The translations under genes were made by a program, and so were the position numbers. From NCBI GenBank assembly GCA_023512835.1, contig CM042086.1, positions 10,293,559 to 10,357,558 on the forward strand: a stretch of 64,000 nt of DNA. The letters run 5' to 3'. This document shows positions 36,501 through 44,706 of the stretch, in pieces (the stretch's first letter is position 1; each line of letters begins with the position of its first letter). This stretch comes from Taxillus chinensis. Lineage: Eukaryota > Streptophyta > Magnoliopsida > Santalales > Loranthaceae. The notes under the pieces were generated by a model. That model made no database searches. It was not told the DNA's origin and saw nothing but the letters and a program-made list of their open reading frames with translations.

Positions 36501-39500
36501 CTCTTTGAATAAATATTGATATATCTTTGTTCTGGCGTAGAGGGCTCTTTAGCAATACTTGTTTGGTTCTCATATAACATTTTGATAGCCCTTCTGTAGT
36601 TGCTCCAAATTCAAGTAATCTTTGAATCCGCTTGCCTCCTCAAATGCTAAGGGCTTGAGCTTTGAATTTTACTTTTGCAGTATTTCTTGACTTTACAAAT
36701 TGTTTATTGCCTTTTCATGTTATGTGATTTCCCCAAAATAGGAACCATACCTAGATGTTGATTTTTTTGTCTCTGACATCTCTTAGCTCTTCTATGTGTG
36801 AAAAAATTTCAACATTTCTAACTTAATTTTTCATCAATGGCAAACTTTTCAAAATTGTATGTATAGCTTTCATGTGTTTTTCGAGTTATTCATAAATTGA
36901 CCTACAACACTAATGGAGAATCCAATACCAGGTTGAGTGTATGAAAGATAAATTAGTTGGATCCTTTGGAGTGTATTCGTTTACATGCAAAGATGGCTGT
37001 CTCCTTTAGTGAATGTGTTTACATTGAGACATATGTACCTTTTTCTCGACCGAACTACCTTCATCCCAAAAAAGTATCTAAGATATTTGAGGTTTTTGAT
37101 TTCAAATTCCTTGGGTAAGAGTTTCTTCAACCTTAGGAGCTCGTTTTCATAATAACCTGTTAGGATGATGTCATCAAATACATACAATCGAAATTGCTAT
37201 TTTCTTTTCTTCTAAGAACTTCACAAATAAGGTATGTTCTGCCTGATATTGGAAGTATCCATATCTACTCAGAACCTTAGTAAAATTGTTAAGCAATTTA
37301 ACAAGAGATTGCTTGAGTCTATATAGGGATCCTGTAAGCCTGCACACTTTGTTGTTGGTGAGAGGTGTTTCCATTTTTGGAGGTATTTTCATGTACACTT
37401 CTTCAGGGTCACCCTTTATAAATGCATTTTTAACATTCAATTAATGTAGTGGCCAATCTTGATTTACTGCTAAAGAAAACAAAACTTGGATAGTACTTGG
37501 TAATCTATTCCATAAGATTGAGGAAAGCCCTTTTCTGCAAGCCGGGCTTTCAGCCTCTCACCAGTCAACACTTTCATCGGCTTTGTGTTTAGCTGTAATG
37601 ATCCACTTATAACTAACTAGTTTCAACAACAGCTTTTCTCCACCCTAGACTTTGTAGAGCCTCTTGAATAGAAGTGGAGACCTGCACACTATCAAGTTTG
37701 GAAGGATGATGACAGTCCTTAATATGAAACAAACCTGCAAATGGGATGATTTATGCACGTTCAACATCGTTCTTTAAACAGTTTGAATATTTGATAATCA
37801 ATAAGTGGAGCTGTGTTGTGATAATCAACATCGTTCAACATCGTTCTTTAAACAGTTGAAAATTCTCAAGATCAGAAAGCCCTTTACTTGAGTGAATTTG
37901 GACAAGAGGGCTGTGTTGTGATCCGAATCATCTCAAATTCATGGTCATGTGAGGGCTGTGTTGAGTGCTCTAGCTCCCTATCGGGTCTTTTTCTTCTAGC
38001 AGAGACAAACTTCAGGACCCCTAATACGTGGTAGTTTGGAGTGACTTCGAGCTGGAATTTAAGGGGGATTTTCAGGTTTTTCTGGGGGACTTTTAGTTGC
38101 CCTAGGGTTGGATTTAATATGACAAGAGGTGGGTCTTCACTGAAGGTTGAGATACAATGGATCGAAGTGAATAGTCTTTGTAATTAGGAATGTCAACAAA
38201 AGTGTCCCAAGGCTGATATTCTCTCATGTTCTCCCCCTAAATAACAGATTTGGGGTAATAGGGTAGTTGTTGATTGTTAATCGGGCTTGTTGTGATTCGA
38301 TTTGTCATAGCTTCTAAGTTCTAACGTATTAGGCCGATTATGATACTAAGGTTTTATTCTCTTCTTTCTATATTATATAAATCCATTCATTGTCTAATAA
38401 TTATCTTAAAACTTTAACCCTTTCTTTTAACTCGTTATTAGAGCTATGAATAAAACCCTAATCCCGCTATCCTATTGCCTTTCCTCTCCTCTCTCGCCCA
38501 GCTGCCTCCCTTCAACCTTAATTCCCTCTCACCTAGCCGTCACTTCTTCTTTCTCTTTGCCTTTCCCTCTTCTCAGTAACCCTAATTACCCTAATCCCAT
38601 TTGGATGTCTCTCTTCTCTCCAATCATTCACTAAGGGAAAGAGTACTCTCATTCATGTGCGATCAAATTCCATTAATTTGTGCTATTTTTTTGTGGTGGA
38701 TCATGGCAGCAGATGGTAACAAAAGTAAGATTGGGGTGGTTGAACCCTCGAGTGAGTGTTTCTGAGGGTCTTTTGCTCTCTACAGTTAAGTTGACAGATG
38801 AAAAGTTCGATGGATGCAACTATTATTTGTGGAAGAATATCATGAAGATTACTGTAGTTAGCTTAACCAGAGATGATCACTTGACCAACGTTCCACCTAT
38901 TGAGGCGGTTGCAAATCATATATGGGTACCTGATGAAACATGATCGATATTGTTTTTGTTTTTGCAATTGAAGAGAATGCAAATGAGAGAGGAGAGCAAT
39001 GGCGGTGAGATTAGGGTTCTTTTTTGGATTAGGTTTTTTTTTTGTCGTGGCTCTGATATTGTGTGAAAAGGAGAGCATATGAGGTTCATGATAATTTTAT
39101 TAGAGACACTAAGTGAATTTTTATTGTATGAGTCTAGAACCTTAGTATCCTAGTTAGCCTAATACAGTAATTACCCTAATGGCTCAAACCACAACATGGT
39201 CGATTAACAGATATTTTGTCATCTTAGTGGATCTCATATGACTTGGTTATAGCTACTCAAATCCCGTGATGAATAACCCTAATGGTCCGAATCACAATAA
39301 TCTCACTATCTTTATTGACACAATTTGCTTTCTTAACTTATCTTCTTAGAAGTGTACTACCATTGAGAAAGTAGAGCCCGAAACACATCTCAGCACTGTC
39401 CATCTTCCTTCCTGAACCCACTTCCTGAAATTGAAACAACTTTGAGAACGATTTTGACACTTAAGTTCATGAGTCAATTTTCTTATTGAGGTTAAATTGC

Positions 39501-40228
39501 GTTCATGAACACAAAATTTAACATTATGGCTCTTGTGGGCAGGACTCAGCCTGTTCCTGCAACTTTTGATTGGGATCCATCTGCAATTTGAGCTATCAAC
39601 TATATAGTTCTCATTACGCATGCCATATTCATAAGACTGGATACCTCTTGTTTTTTTGAATCGGAAGCTCTAGATTATATAATTCATGGCTTGGAGACCT
39701 TTTTTTTTTTTTTTTTTGCCAACATGGCACTTCCAGGACAAAGGGACTCTCCCAGGATAAGAAATTCTGGCTGAAAAGTTTTTGTAGGGCCTCGAGTTGT
39801 TCCTTGGTGAAAGGATTTGTCTTTGTTGGGGCTGGATTATTATTATTGTTATTATTACTACCATCCAACCTAGCTACAACAATGATTTATATCATTCATT
39901 TTACGCAACGCCTATACCAGATCATAAGTTCTGTTTTGTCACCTCGGATGCTGTTCTAAACTTATATTTGCGTATAGGGCATGTATGAGGAATCTATTAG
40001 GTACTACGTCCGCGCTCTTGCAATGAATCCAAAAGCAGACAATGCTTGGCAGTATTTGAGAATTTCTCTTAGGTATGTTGGTGAATAGAGAATTCTTTTA
40101 GTGGCTGTCGTCTTCATCATTTAACTTGCATCTCTAATTTTTTAAGCAGCTGTGCTTCGCGAAATGACATGCTGGAAGCTTGTGATTCCCGAAATCTTGA
40201 TGTTCTCCGTGATGAGTTTCCACTTTAA
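13735..40228 (+). CDS. PEX5: Peroxisomal targeting signal 1 receptor PEX5, complete, 15 exons
   Basis: The cytosolic import receptor that binds C-terminal SKL-type signals, docks at PEX13/PEX14 and is recycled by ubiquitination. Exons: 13735-13866, 14263-14400, 14514-14694, 18075-18268, 19952-20200, 21044-21157, 24732-24899, 26074-26267, 28120-28366, 30908-30992, 31151-31260, 33511-33735, 34463-34528, 39978-40072, 40150-40228. Their sum is 2,277 nt, 758 aa plus stop; Arabidopsis PEX5 is 728 aa. The N-terminus MAMRELVTGGAACAVPG keeps Cys13, the conserved ubiquitination cysteine. The middle has WxxxF/Y docking motifs: W262-Y266, W279-F283, W292-F296, W370-Y374, W384-F388, W418-F422, W430-F434 and W451-Y455. 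The C-terminal half is a TPR array that holds the PTS1 tail (for example residues 605-701), ending RDEFPL. Intron 7 is GC-AG; the others are GT-AG. Intron 13 is 5.4 kb. The frame is intact throughout. Confidence 0.96.
15268..16022. mobile_element. DNA-transposon relic with CACTCACA-type ends and GC-rich passenger
   Basis: The left end GAACACTCACAT (15268) pairs with the reverse complement of ATTGTGAGTGCTTT near 16011-16024, read inward as AAAGCACTCACAAT. Subterminal sequence such as GGCTAAATTTTA recurs on both sides in inverted orientation. The middle (about 15465-15890) is much less AT-rich and contains a GA-rich tract. The right arm closely resembles the sequence at 28568-28810, so both belong to one family. 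Exact borders and target duplication are uncertain. Confidence 0.5.
16830..17420 (+). pseudogene. LINE reverse-transcriptase C-terminal (zf-RVT) relic
   Basis: The translation contains KVPSRVAFFTWTAVLEEI and, after frameshifts and stops, YMCKASAE, DHFFIYCPCVWRLWDM and GLHWVIP. These match in order the zf-RVT region that ends plant LINE ORF2 proteins (pattern: KVPSKVAFFxWxAALGKI ... CxMCKxxGESxDHLxxHC ... LFGxxWVMP). Several stops and frame changes make it inactive. It lies in PEX5 intron 3 in the same orientation as the gene. Confidence 0.75.
18269..19951. other. PEX5 intron 4
   Basis: AT-rich intron of 1.7 kb. A (CT)n microsatellite lies at about 18486-18520. I see no transposon ends or coding relics. 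Confidence 0.6.
20317..20713. mobile_element. Tourist-like MITE in PEX5 intron 5
   Basis: The 397-bp element starts GGGCCTATTTTG and ends in a sequence whose reverse complement is GGGCCTATTTGG. It is flanked by TTA on both sides (20314-20316 and 20714-20716). A three-base TTA duplication with GGGCCT-type ends marks PIF/Harbinger (Tourist-like) MITEs. The interior is AT-rich and non-coding. Confidence 0.75.
21158..24731. other. PEX5 intron 6, 3.6 kb
   Basis: It contains a copia gag relic on the minus strand (about 22200-23250, listed separately). The region 21390-21560 has repeated GGTTCGGTT-type sequence. The rest is AT-rich with no other supported feature. Confidence 0.6.
22200..23250 (-). 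pseudogene. Ty1/copia gag relic in PEX5 intron 6
   Basis: Minus-strand translation gives, in gag order, YRLDGKNYLAWSQPIRMIL (near 23080), then KFDEIRIQIFGKQEVPRFNE and ESRRGPMLEP (22470-22658), then a broken zinc-knuckle region with CHTCDKCWKHHGKPPSHEW (about 22330-22400). This order and these motifs are typical of plant copia gag (UBN2/retrotran_gag plus CCHC knuckle). Stops and frameshifts interrupt it. It is antisense to PEX5. Confidence 0.75.
25284..25506 (-). mobile_element. tRNA-derived SINE in PEX5 intron 7
   Basis: The minus strand carries a pol III box A (TAGCGCAGTTGG, 25494-25483) and box B (GGTTCGAATCTC, 25430-25419), spaced as in tRNA-derived SINEs. It is followed by an unrelated body and an A-rich tail near 25284. 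Imperfect flanking repeats, gaaaatatt and gaaaacatt, border it and may be the target duplication. It cannot fold as a normal tRNA because box A and box B are too far apart and there is no acceptor pairing. It is antisense to PEX5. Confidence 0.65.
26268..28119. other. PEX5 intron 8
   Basis: A 1.85-kb intron. The segment at about 26390-27870 looks repeat-derived (phrases such as tctaacaccccctcaaac are common near plant LTR retrotransposons), but I found no ends or coding motifs. A poly-T run lies at about 27618-27633 and a (CT)n run at about 27830-27848. Confidence 0.4.
28568..28820. mobile_element. Left end of an AGAGCATTCA-type element in PEX5 intron 9
   Basis: AGAGCATTCATTACAG at 28568 starts a stretch with GGCTAAATTTTAGCC and a CTTCTTCTCC-rich tract. 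It parallels, base for base over much of its length, the reverse complement of the right arm of the 15268-16022 element. No matching right end was located. It directly precedes captured-looking gene fragments. Confidence 0.5.
28822..29121 (-). pseudogene. Protein-kinase fragment with internal deletion
   Basis: Minus-strand translation reads RLVNLLGFSADPKKK, MELMPNGLLYNLTHTNPNPS, then directly KSDILSFGILLQGILSGQRAID. These match kinase subdomains IV-V (LVNLLGF...MPNGSLYDLLH) and X (KTDVFSFGILLLEIxSGRxAID) of plant receptor-like cytoplasmic kinases. The catalytic loop (HRD) and DFG part is missing at the junction, so most of the active site is deleted. It stops abruptly at about 29121, where a dioxygenase fragment on the other strand begins. 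Confidence 0.7.
29122..29400 (+). pseudogene. 2-oxoglutarate/Fe(II) dioxygenase fragment
   Basis: Plus-strand translation reads ARFNLYPCCPRPDHALGLKP then HADGSVITIPLQD. After a frameshift near 29235 it reads VEGLQMFRDEKWYIF and PHALVVNVGDQ. This is the core of plant 2OG dioxygenases (SRG1/flavonol-synthase-like), including the HxD iron ligands. A later NGGHLKNIH may be the remains of the second iron-binding histidine region. Frameshift, stop and loss of both ends make it a pseudogene fragment. Confidence 0.75.
29400..30907. other. Rest of PEX5 intron 9, unidentified former coding-like DNA
   Basis: Between the dioxygenase fragment and exon 10 the base composition stays less AT-rich than other introns until about 30480. 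Several medium minus-strand frames are open (29599-29838, 29799-30011). I do not recognise any of them. They may be further captured fragments or chance frames. Confidence 0.35.
31261..33510. other. PEX5 intron 11 with local repeat at about 32510-32690
   Basis: A 2.25-kb intron. Around 32510-32690 short units (tacaatgtccagctcctct; ccaatggattcttct; gataaggccacacatattcac) recur two or three times in rearranged order, giving an imperfect tandem repeat. The part after 32750 is very AT-rich, with repeated attcaaatat-type sequence. No coding relics are recognised. Confidence 0.55.
34651..35240. repeat. Tandem duplication, period about 312 bp
   Basis: Unit 1 begins catgtgtttattaagaaatt at 34651 and unit 2 begins catgtgcttattaagaaatt at 34963. 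The two copies stay alignable through phrases such as ttaatttgtgaataataatt and ttctagtgggtgtgttaatc, with scattered substitutions and small gaps. It is non-coding. Confidence 0.8.
35881..35960. repeat. 38-bp tandem repeat, two copies
   Basis: aaattgacctctgctgatta starts at 35881 and aaattgacctctgttgatta at 35919, with one mismatch across the 38-bp unit and the start of a third copy at 35957. Located in PEX5 intron 13. Confidence 0.85.
36960..37640 (-). pseudogene. Ty1/copia reverse-transcriptase relic
   Basis: Minus-strand translation gives in order KWIITAKHKADESVD, LFSLAVNQDWPLH, NVKNAFIKGDPEEVYMKIPP, KVCRLTGSLYRLKQS, then YVFDDIILTGY. This is the copia RVT_2 domain: KWVFxxKxxxDGSVxRYKARLVAKG, NVKNAFLxGxLEEEVYMxxPP, and the YVDDxxLTG catalytic core, here YVFDDIILTG. 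Frameshifts and stops break it. It is antisense to PEX5. Its gag part may be the fragment at 39346-39868, which lies upstream in element orientation. Confidence 0.85.
38700..38943 (+). pseudogene. Copia gag-like N-terminal relic (plus strand)
   Basis: The translation KLTDEKFDGCNYYLWKNIMK with an upstream MAAADGNKSK-like start resembles the beginning of plant copia gag proteins (KLxxxNYxxWxxxM). It lies in the opposite orientation to the neighbouring copia relics, so it would come from a separate insertion. It ends at a stop after about 85 codons. Confidence 0.45.
39346..39868 (-). pseudogene. Ty1/copia gag/protease-linker relic
   Basis: Minus-strand frames give TKTNPFTKEQLEALQKLF (39868-39780) and then LTSIRKLTHELKCQNRSQSC (about 39490-39420). 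These resemble the segment between the gag zinc knuckle and integrase in plant copia polyproteins (FTxEQxxxLxxLF ... NLxSIxKLTxxLxC). A poly-T run and frameshifts interrupt it. Confidence 0.7.
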
Positions 40229-43050
40229 TGTGTTATTTGTTCAAGTATGGTGGGTGGGTTCTTTCCATTGTGCAAGCAGGATTGGTTGGATAAAAAAATT
40301 CTATCGGTTAGTGTTATATATATATATATATATTCACATATGCATGCAGCTTTCTTGATTGCCTGCATATAAAAATTTTTTTAGAAAAGGAATCTATTAT
40401 CCAGAAAGATATAAGGAAGTTCTTTACTGAAGAAGGAAAATTATATATAAAAGCCCGGGCGCAAGCACCCTGCAAGCAAGCGTGGATGATGTGATTGGAT
40501 CACAGCTTCCAAGAACGTAGCAGTTACTAAGAAAGCATTGCCTAGTCAATTTGTCATCAGAGGTGGTGGAAGGCCTTCATCTTTGTTATTTATGACAACA
40601 GAACATTACTGAGAAAGCCAGGTATGTATATAATAAGCAGCAACTTTTTAAATAAATGAATTTGTTTGCACATGGCCTTCATCTTCTCACACGTATTGAT
40701 CCATCCTCTAGCTGCAGAACCGGTGATGCTCATCGGGGTTGATTTGAGTTCATTAAATGAAATTAAAACGCTCGTTTTAAGTACTGGAGAGGGTAAAAAT
40801 GGCATTACAAATGCTTGCAAAAATTCAATTATTGGATACTGTTGTAGTGACTTTTAAGAAAAAAAAAAAGAGGAATGGAGGGGTACGATCGATCAGAATA
40901 ATGGTGCAACCTGCTCTTCCTTTTGCTTGTTGATCACGGCTCATGTTACCTGCCCTCCCATTTACTTCTTGTGCACGGCGTATCCACCCAACCTCGTCAT
41001 GTCCCACTTTCATTTTCCCGCGCCCGCGATCACGCCGTAAGGCCCCAACACATATGACGCCCACTGACTGAGGGGAGAAGTCATGACACCGCGCAAATGA
41101 ATATGCATGCATGCAGCACACACAAAATAATTAACTAAAAAGTTAGACAATTTCAAGAATAATATTCAAAAATCATTACATGCATAGAAATTTTATATGG
41201 TGATACAAAATTATGTATGGTAGAGGTGAAGTAAAGTTTGAGTACGTAACACTTTATTTTTACAGTACTAAAAATGATGATGTTTTATAACAATTAATAT
41301 TTTTATTCCATGTTTTCGTTAAAAAAAATATATTTAGTACAAGAAGTCTCTCGTTACTATCTCGATAAAAATATGAACATCACGCTTAATCTGTCTTAAT
41401 CTGCAGAAAGAAAGATAAGAAAACAATATCAATTTTTCCAACCAAAAGTTTTAATAAATCAATTGATAGCAGTAGAAGTACTGAATGTTTGAGTAGAAAT
41501 AGTAAATCAGATGTATTCTCGGTTCCCATTCATTAAGAAAATTGTAATAAGAAAATACGGGAGTTGAAAACTGAGATTTAAAACAAAATTGAACGGGCCT
41601 TCGTAGTTGACATAAATATTGGGAATGACGGCCTTCTTAAAAAAGGGTTAATAAAAAAAATACTTAATTAAAAAAATGTTGCATTCATTACCCAATATTT
41701 TCGCTCATTCAATCGCGTTTATCTATATATATTTTTTGGGGCATTTTTTTTTCTCCTTTTCACTTATTTATTTATTTATTTTCAGACACGATAATTATTT
41801 TTTTAAAATCGGATTAGTTTTCATGCATTACAACCAAGTGAACAAATAGTTAGTATCACACCGCAATTAATTTTTGAAACGCATGACATGGTGGGCGCCC
41901 ATGTGAGGCCTTATTATTTACTACCGGTGTATCTCGATAATATTTGTAATTGACCATCTGTTATGTACATCAACCATATCCACTATATATGTTAGTTAAT
42001 TGTACGTATATTTGTATATACATTTGATAGCCTTTGATCACACTAAAAACATTAGGCTAGGGTCAAGCTAAGACTATTTCATCAGTTTGAGGCAAGGTTC
42101 AGACTACAATGACTGATGGAGTGCTCGAGTTAAGGGCTAATGATTAGCTGATTGTACGTATAATGGAGCGCTTGGGCTAAGGGCTATTGTTTCAGGCTAA
42201 GGCATGATCGAGCTAGGGCGGTTGAGGAGCACTTGAGTTAGGGATAGTTTGATCAAAAAAGAGACCGACAACTTGATCGAGCTAAGGGATTTGATCAAGG
42301 AAAGGAGTAGTACTGATTGGTTTAAGGGCTTCCTTCAAAATAATAGAATTTCGTCCCTAAGAAAACAAAAGAAAAAAAAACAAAAAGGAGCTACAAGTTT
42401 GTTTAAATCTAGTATATACGGGGGACCCATTTGGTAGCTAGGTCGAAGGGTGGGCAAACAATATATATACATATATATACATGGTAGGCAAACAAAAAGG
42501 AGGAAAGTATAATATTTGTTAATGAGGTATTATTAATTGTTGGATGCGAGATGGAGGATATATAGGTACCATAGCATGGGTATGTATGTCCCTCTGTTGT
42601 GGGAGATGCTGTTGTGTCATAGAAACTGCATCATCATATGTTACGTTAAAGCAAAGGAATGCAATTTAATTTCCGCAGTATCCCTGCGCGCGCGCACGTG
42701 CATTACCTTTTTCTAAAGACCCCGCGCGGCAGTACAGTCAGTCTCACAGTCCCACAGAGTACGTACGATTCCCCTTCTTCCCCGGCCTCCACATCTCCAT
42801 TAAATCTCCCCCCCGGGAAGCCAAGATTTCGTCTATTATCCTCCGGGGTATATAAAAAATGTCTCTTTCATATGCATGTGCGTATATACATATATATATA
42901 TATATATATATCTGTGTTTGTGTGTCCGTGTCATTAATTAATTTATAAATCCTCACTCAATAACAATCTCTGCAAATTTGTGAAGTTCTTGGTATAAATA
43001 TATGCATAAAGAGACAATAAATATACAACTGACGGCGAGGTTTGAGAGAT
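40229..43050. other. Intergenic region: PEX5 3' end and promoter of the GRAS gene
   Basis: The PEX5 3' UTR starts at 40229; a possible poly(A) signal AATAAA lies at 40651-40656. About 42050-42340 contains related phrases around gagctaaggg and gggctaaggg, suggesting a small local repeat. TA repeats lie at about 42895-42911. No gene is supported. The last few hundred bases form the promoter of the GRAS gene. Confidence 0.55.
42993..43000 (+). promoter_or_regulatory. Candidate TATA box of the GRAS (LAS-type) gene
   Basis: TATAAATA lies 50 bp before the start codon, which would give a leader of about 20-30 nt. A second candidate, TATATAAA at 42848-42855, would give a longer leader of about 170 nt. 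Without transcript data either may be used. Confidence 0.35.
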
Positions 43051-44706
43051 ATGCTGGGCTCATTCATGGGGTATTCCCACAATATTGGCCATGATAAGGA
43101 AGAGGAGGAGGCGTCGACTGCAGATGGGCGCAGCCACATTGAGTTTAATATTCTTCAGTCTCAGCCTCAGGCGCAGCAGCTATCAATATCATCGTCGCGT
43201 CCTAATAATTTCATCTCTTCAGCACTCCACATGCGCCAATTACTAACCAACTGCGCGGGGCTGGTGTCTCAGTCAGACTTCACAGCTGCACGGCGGCTGC
43301 TCTCGCTGCTGTCGGCCAGTTCGTCTCCTTACGGCGACTCCACGGAAAGGTTAGTTCACCAATTTGTGAGGAGCCTATCGCTACGCATGGCCAAACAACA
43401 ACGCCTGGCGCTGCAGAATCGGATGAAGGCTACTACTACTACTGGAAGAAAGGTCGATGATAATAATTATAACAAAAATTATAACAACAACAACGACGAC
43501 GTCGACGACGAGGATAGTAGCAGCCGTAGGCCTGGGCGGGACAAGGATATTATTATGGATGAAGATGGGGATGAAGGAGCGGATGAAGAAGCCGAAGCTG
43601 CGGCATTCCAGTCCTCTTATCTGTCGCTGAATCAAATCACCCCGTACGTGAGGTTCAGCCATTTGACAGCGAACCAGGCCATACTGGAGGCGGTGGAAGG
43701 CGAACGGGCTATTCACATCATCGACTTTGACATCATGTTGGGGGTGCAATGGCCGCCCCTGATGCAGGCCATAGCTGCTCGTTGCGCCGCCCTTGGCATG
43801 CCTCCTCCTATGCTTCGGATCACCGGAACTGGCAAGGATTCAGACGTCCTCGCTAGAACTGGCCAGCGCCTCCTCAAATTCGCTCAGTCGTTGGGCCTCC
43901 AATTCCAATTTCACCCGCTACTCCTCAAAAACACCAGCAGGAGCAGGACCACCAATGGTGATGACAACGATGACGACGACACCATTGACGATCTGCTACA
44001 TCTCGATCGCCATCTCTGCATGAGTAGCAGCAGCAACAATTACGACCACTCAACTGCACCGCGGCCTGGTGAAGCATTGGTAGTGAATTTTGTGTTCTAT
44101 TTGCACAAACACCTCGAAGAGGAGGAGGGGGAAGTGGAAGAAGACTTTTGTTGTTACAACAATGGTAATAATAATAATAATAATAATCGTCGTCGTCGTC
44201 GTCGTCAGTTGATGTTGCAGGTGCAGCTGTTGCTGAACAAGGTAAAGGCGATGAAGCCCAAAGTAGTGACAGTGGCGGAAAGGGAAGCCAACCACAGTAC
44301 ACGGGCATTCATGCAGAGATTTGCGGAGGCGTTGGACCACTACACAGCCATCTTCGATTCGCTGGAAGCGACTGTGCCGCCCAACAGTGAGGAGAGGGTT
44401 GGGGTGGAGAGGATATGGTTCGGGAGGGAGATATTGGACATCGTGGGGGTGGCGGAGGAGAGCAGGAGGAGAGTCCGACACCAGCGGTTTGGGTGGTGGG
44501 AGGTGACGCTGAGAGGTCTGGGGTTTTCCAATGTGCCGCTCAGTCCTTTCGCCTTGTCCCAGGCCAAACTCCTGCTCAGCCTCCATTACCCTTCCCAGGG
44601 CTACCTCCTCCGCTCCCTCCACCCTTCTTCTTCTTCCTCCTCCTCCTTGCTACTTGGTTGGCAAAATCAGCCTCTTTTCTCTGTTTCGTCCTGGCGCCCT
44701 AATTAA
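43051..44706 (+). CDS. LAS: GRAS transcription regulator, LATERAL SUPPRESSOR (SCL18) type
   Basis: An intronless gene of 551 aa. LAS proteins act in the nucleus in leaf axils to allow axillary meristem formation. The start ATG at 43051 gives MLGSF, like other LAS proteins; the frame is open a few codons upstream but has no ATG there. GRAS segments in order: leucine repeat I from HMRQLL (residue 60) with CAGLVSQSDFTAARRLLSLL and SPYGDSTERLVHQF; LNQITPYVRFSHLTANQAIL (193 on); the VHIID motif as IHIIDFDI (221); LRITGTGKDSDVL; FQFHPL; then VTVAEREANHS, ERIWFGREILDIV, and a SAW domain with WWEVTLRGLGF and LLSLHYPSQGYLL. Two acidic, Asn- and Arg-rich insertions (about 115-190 and 290-385) lengthen it beyond the usual 430-450 aa. 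It lies 2.8 kb after PEX5, same strand. Confidence 0.92.
   Translation: MLGSFMGYSHNIGHDKEEEEASTADGRSHIEFNILQSQPQAQQLSISSSRPNNFISSALHMRQLLTNCAGLVSQSDFTAARRLLSLLSASSSPYGDSTERLVHQFVRSLSLRMAKQQRLALQNRMKATTTTGRKVDDNNYNKNYNNNNDDVDDEDSSSRRPGRDKDIIMDEDGDEGADEEAEAAAFQSSYLSLNQITPYVRFSHLTANQAILEAVEGERAIHIIDFDIMLGVQWPPLMQAIAARCAALGMPPPMLRITGTGKDSDVLARTGQRLLKFAQSLGLQFQFHPLLLKNTSRSRTTNGDDNDDDDTIDDLLHLDRHLCMSSSSNNYDHSTAPRPGEALVVNFVFYLHKHLEEEEGEVEEDFCCYNNGNNNNNNNRRRRRRQLMLQVQLLLNKVKAMKPKVVTVAEREANHSTRAFMQRFAEALDHYTAIFDSLEATVPPNSEERVGVERIWFGREILDIVGVAEESRRRVRHQRFGWWEVTLRGLGFSNVPLSPFALSQAKLLLSLHYPSQGYLLRSLHPSSSSSSSLLLGWQNQPLFSVSSWRPN
44164..44208 (+). repeat. In-frame trinucleotide microsatellites inside the GRAS gene
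   Basis: An (AAT)n tract directly followed by a (CGT)n tract encodes a run of seven Asn then six Arg. Both tracts are in frame with the GRAS gene and lie in a non-conserved loop before the leucine-repeat II segment. Confidence 0.9.

Larger units (their letters stand above)
34529..39977. other. PEX5 intron 13, 5.4 kb, nested retrotransposon debris
   Basis: The largest intron in the gene. It holds a 312-bp tandem duplication (34651-35240), a 38-bp tandem repeat (35881-35956), copia reverse-transcriptase (about 36960-37640) and gag/protease-linker relics (about 39346-39868) on the minus strand, and a gag-like relic on the plus strand (about 38700-38943). These are listed separately. The rest is AT-rich. 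Confidence 0.7.

Noticed and set aside
43381..44702. Antisense and alternate-frame open frames up to 190 aa across the GRAS gene
   Set aside because: They arise from low-complexity codons of the GRAS gene read in other frames.
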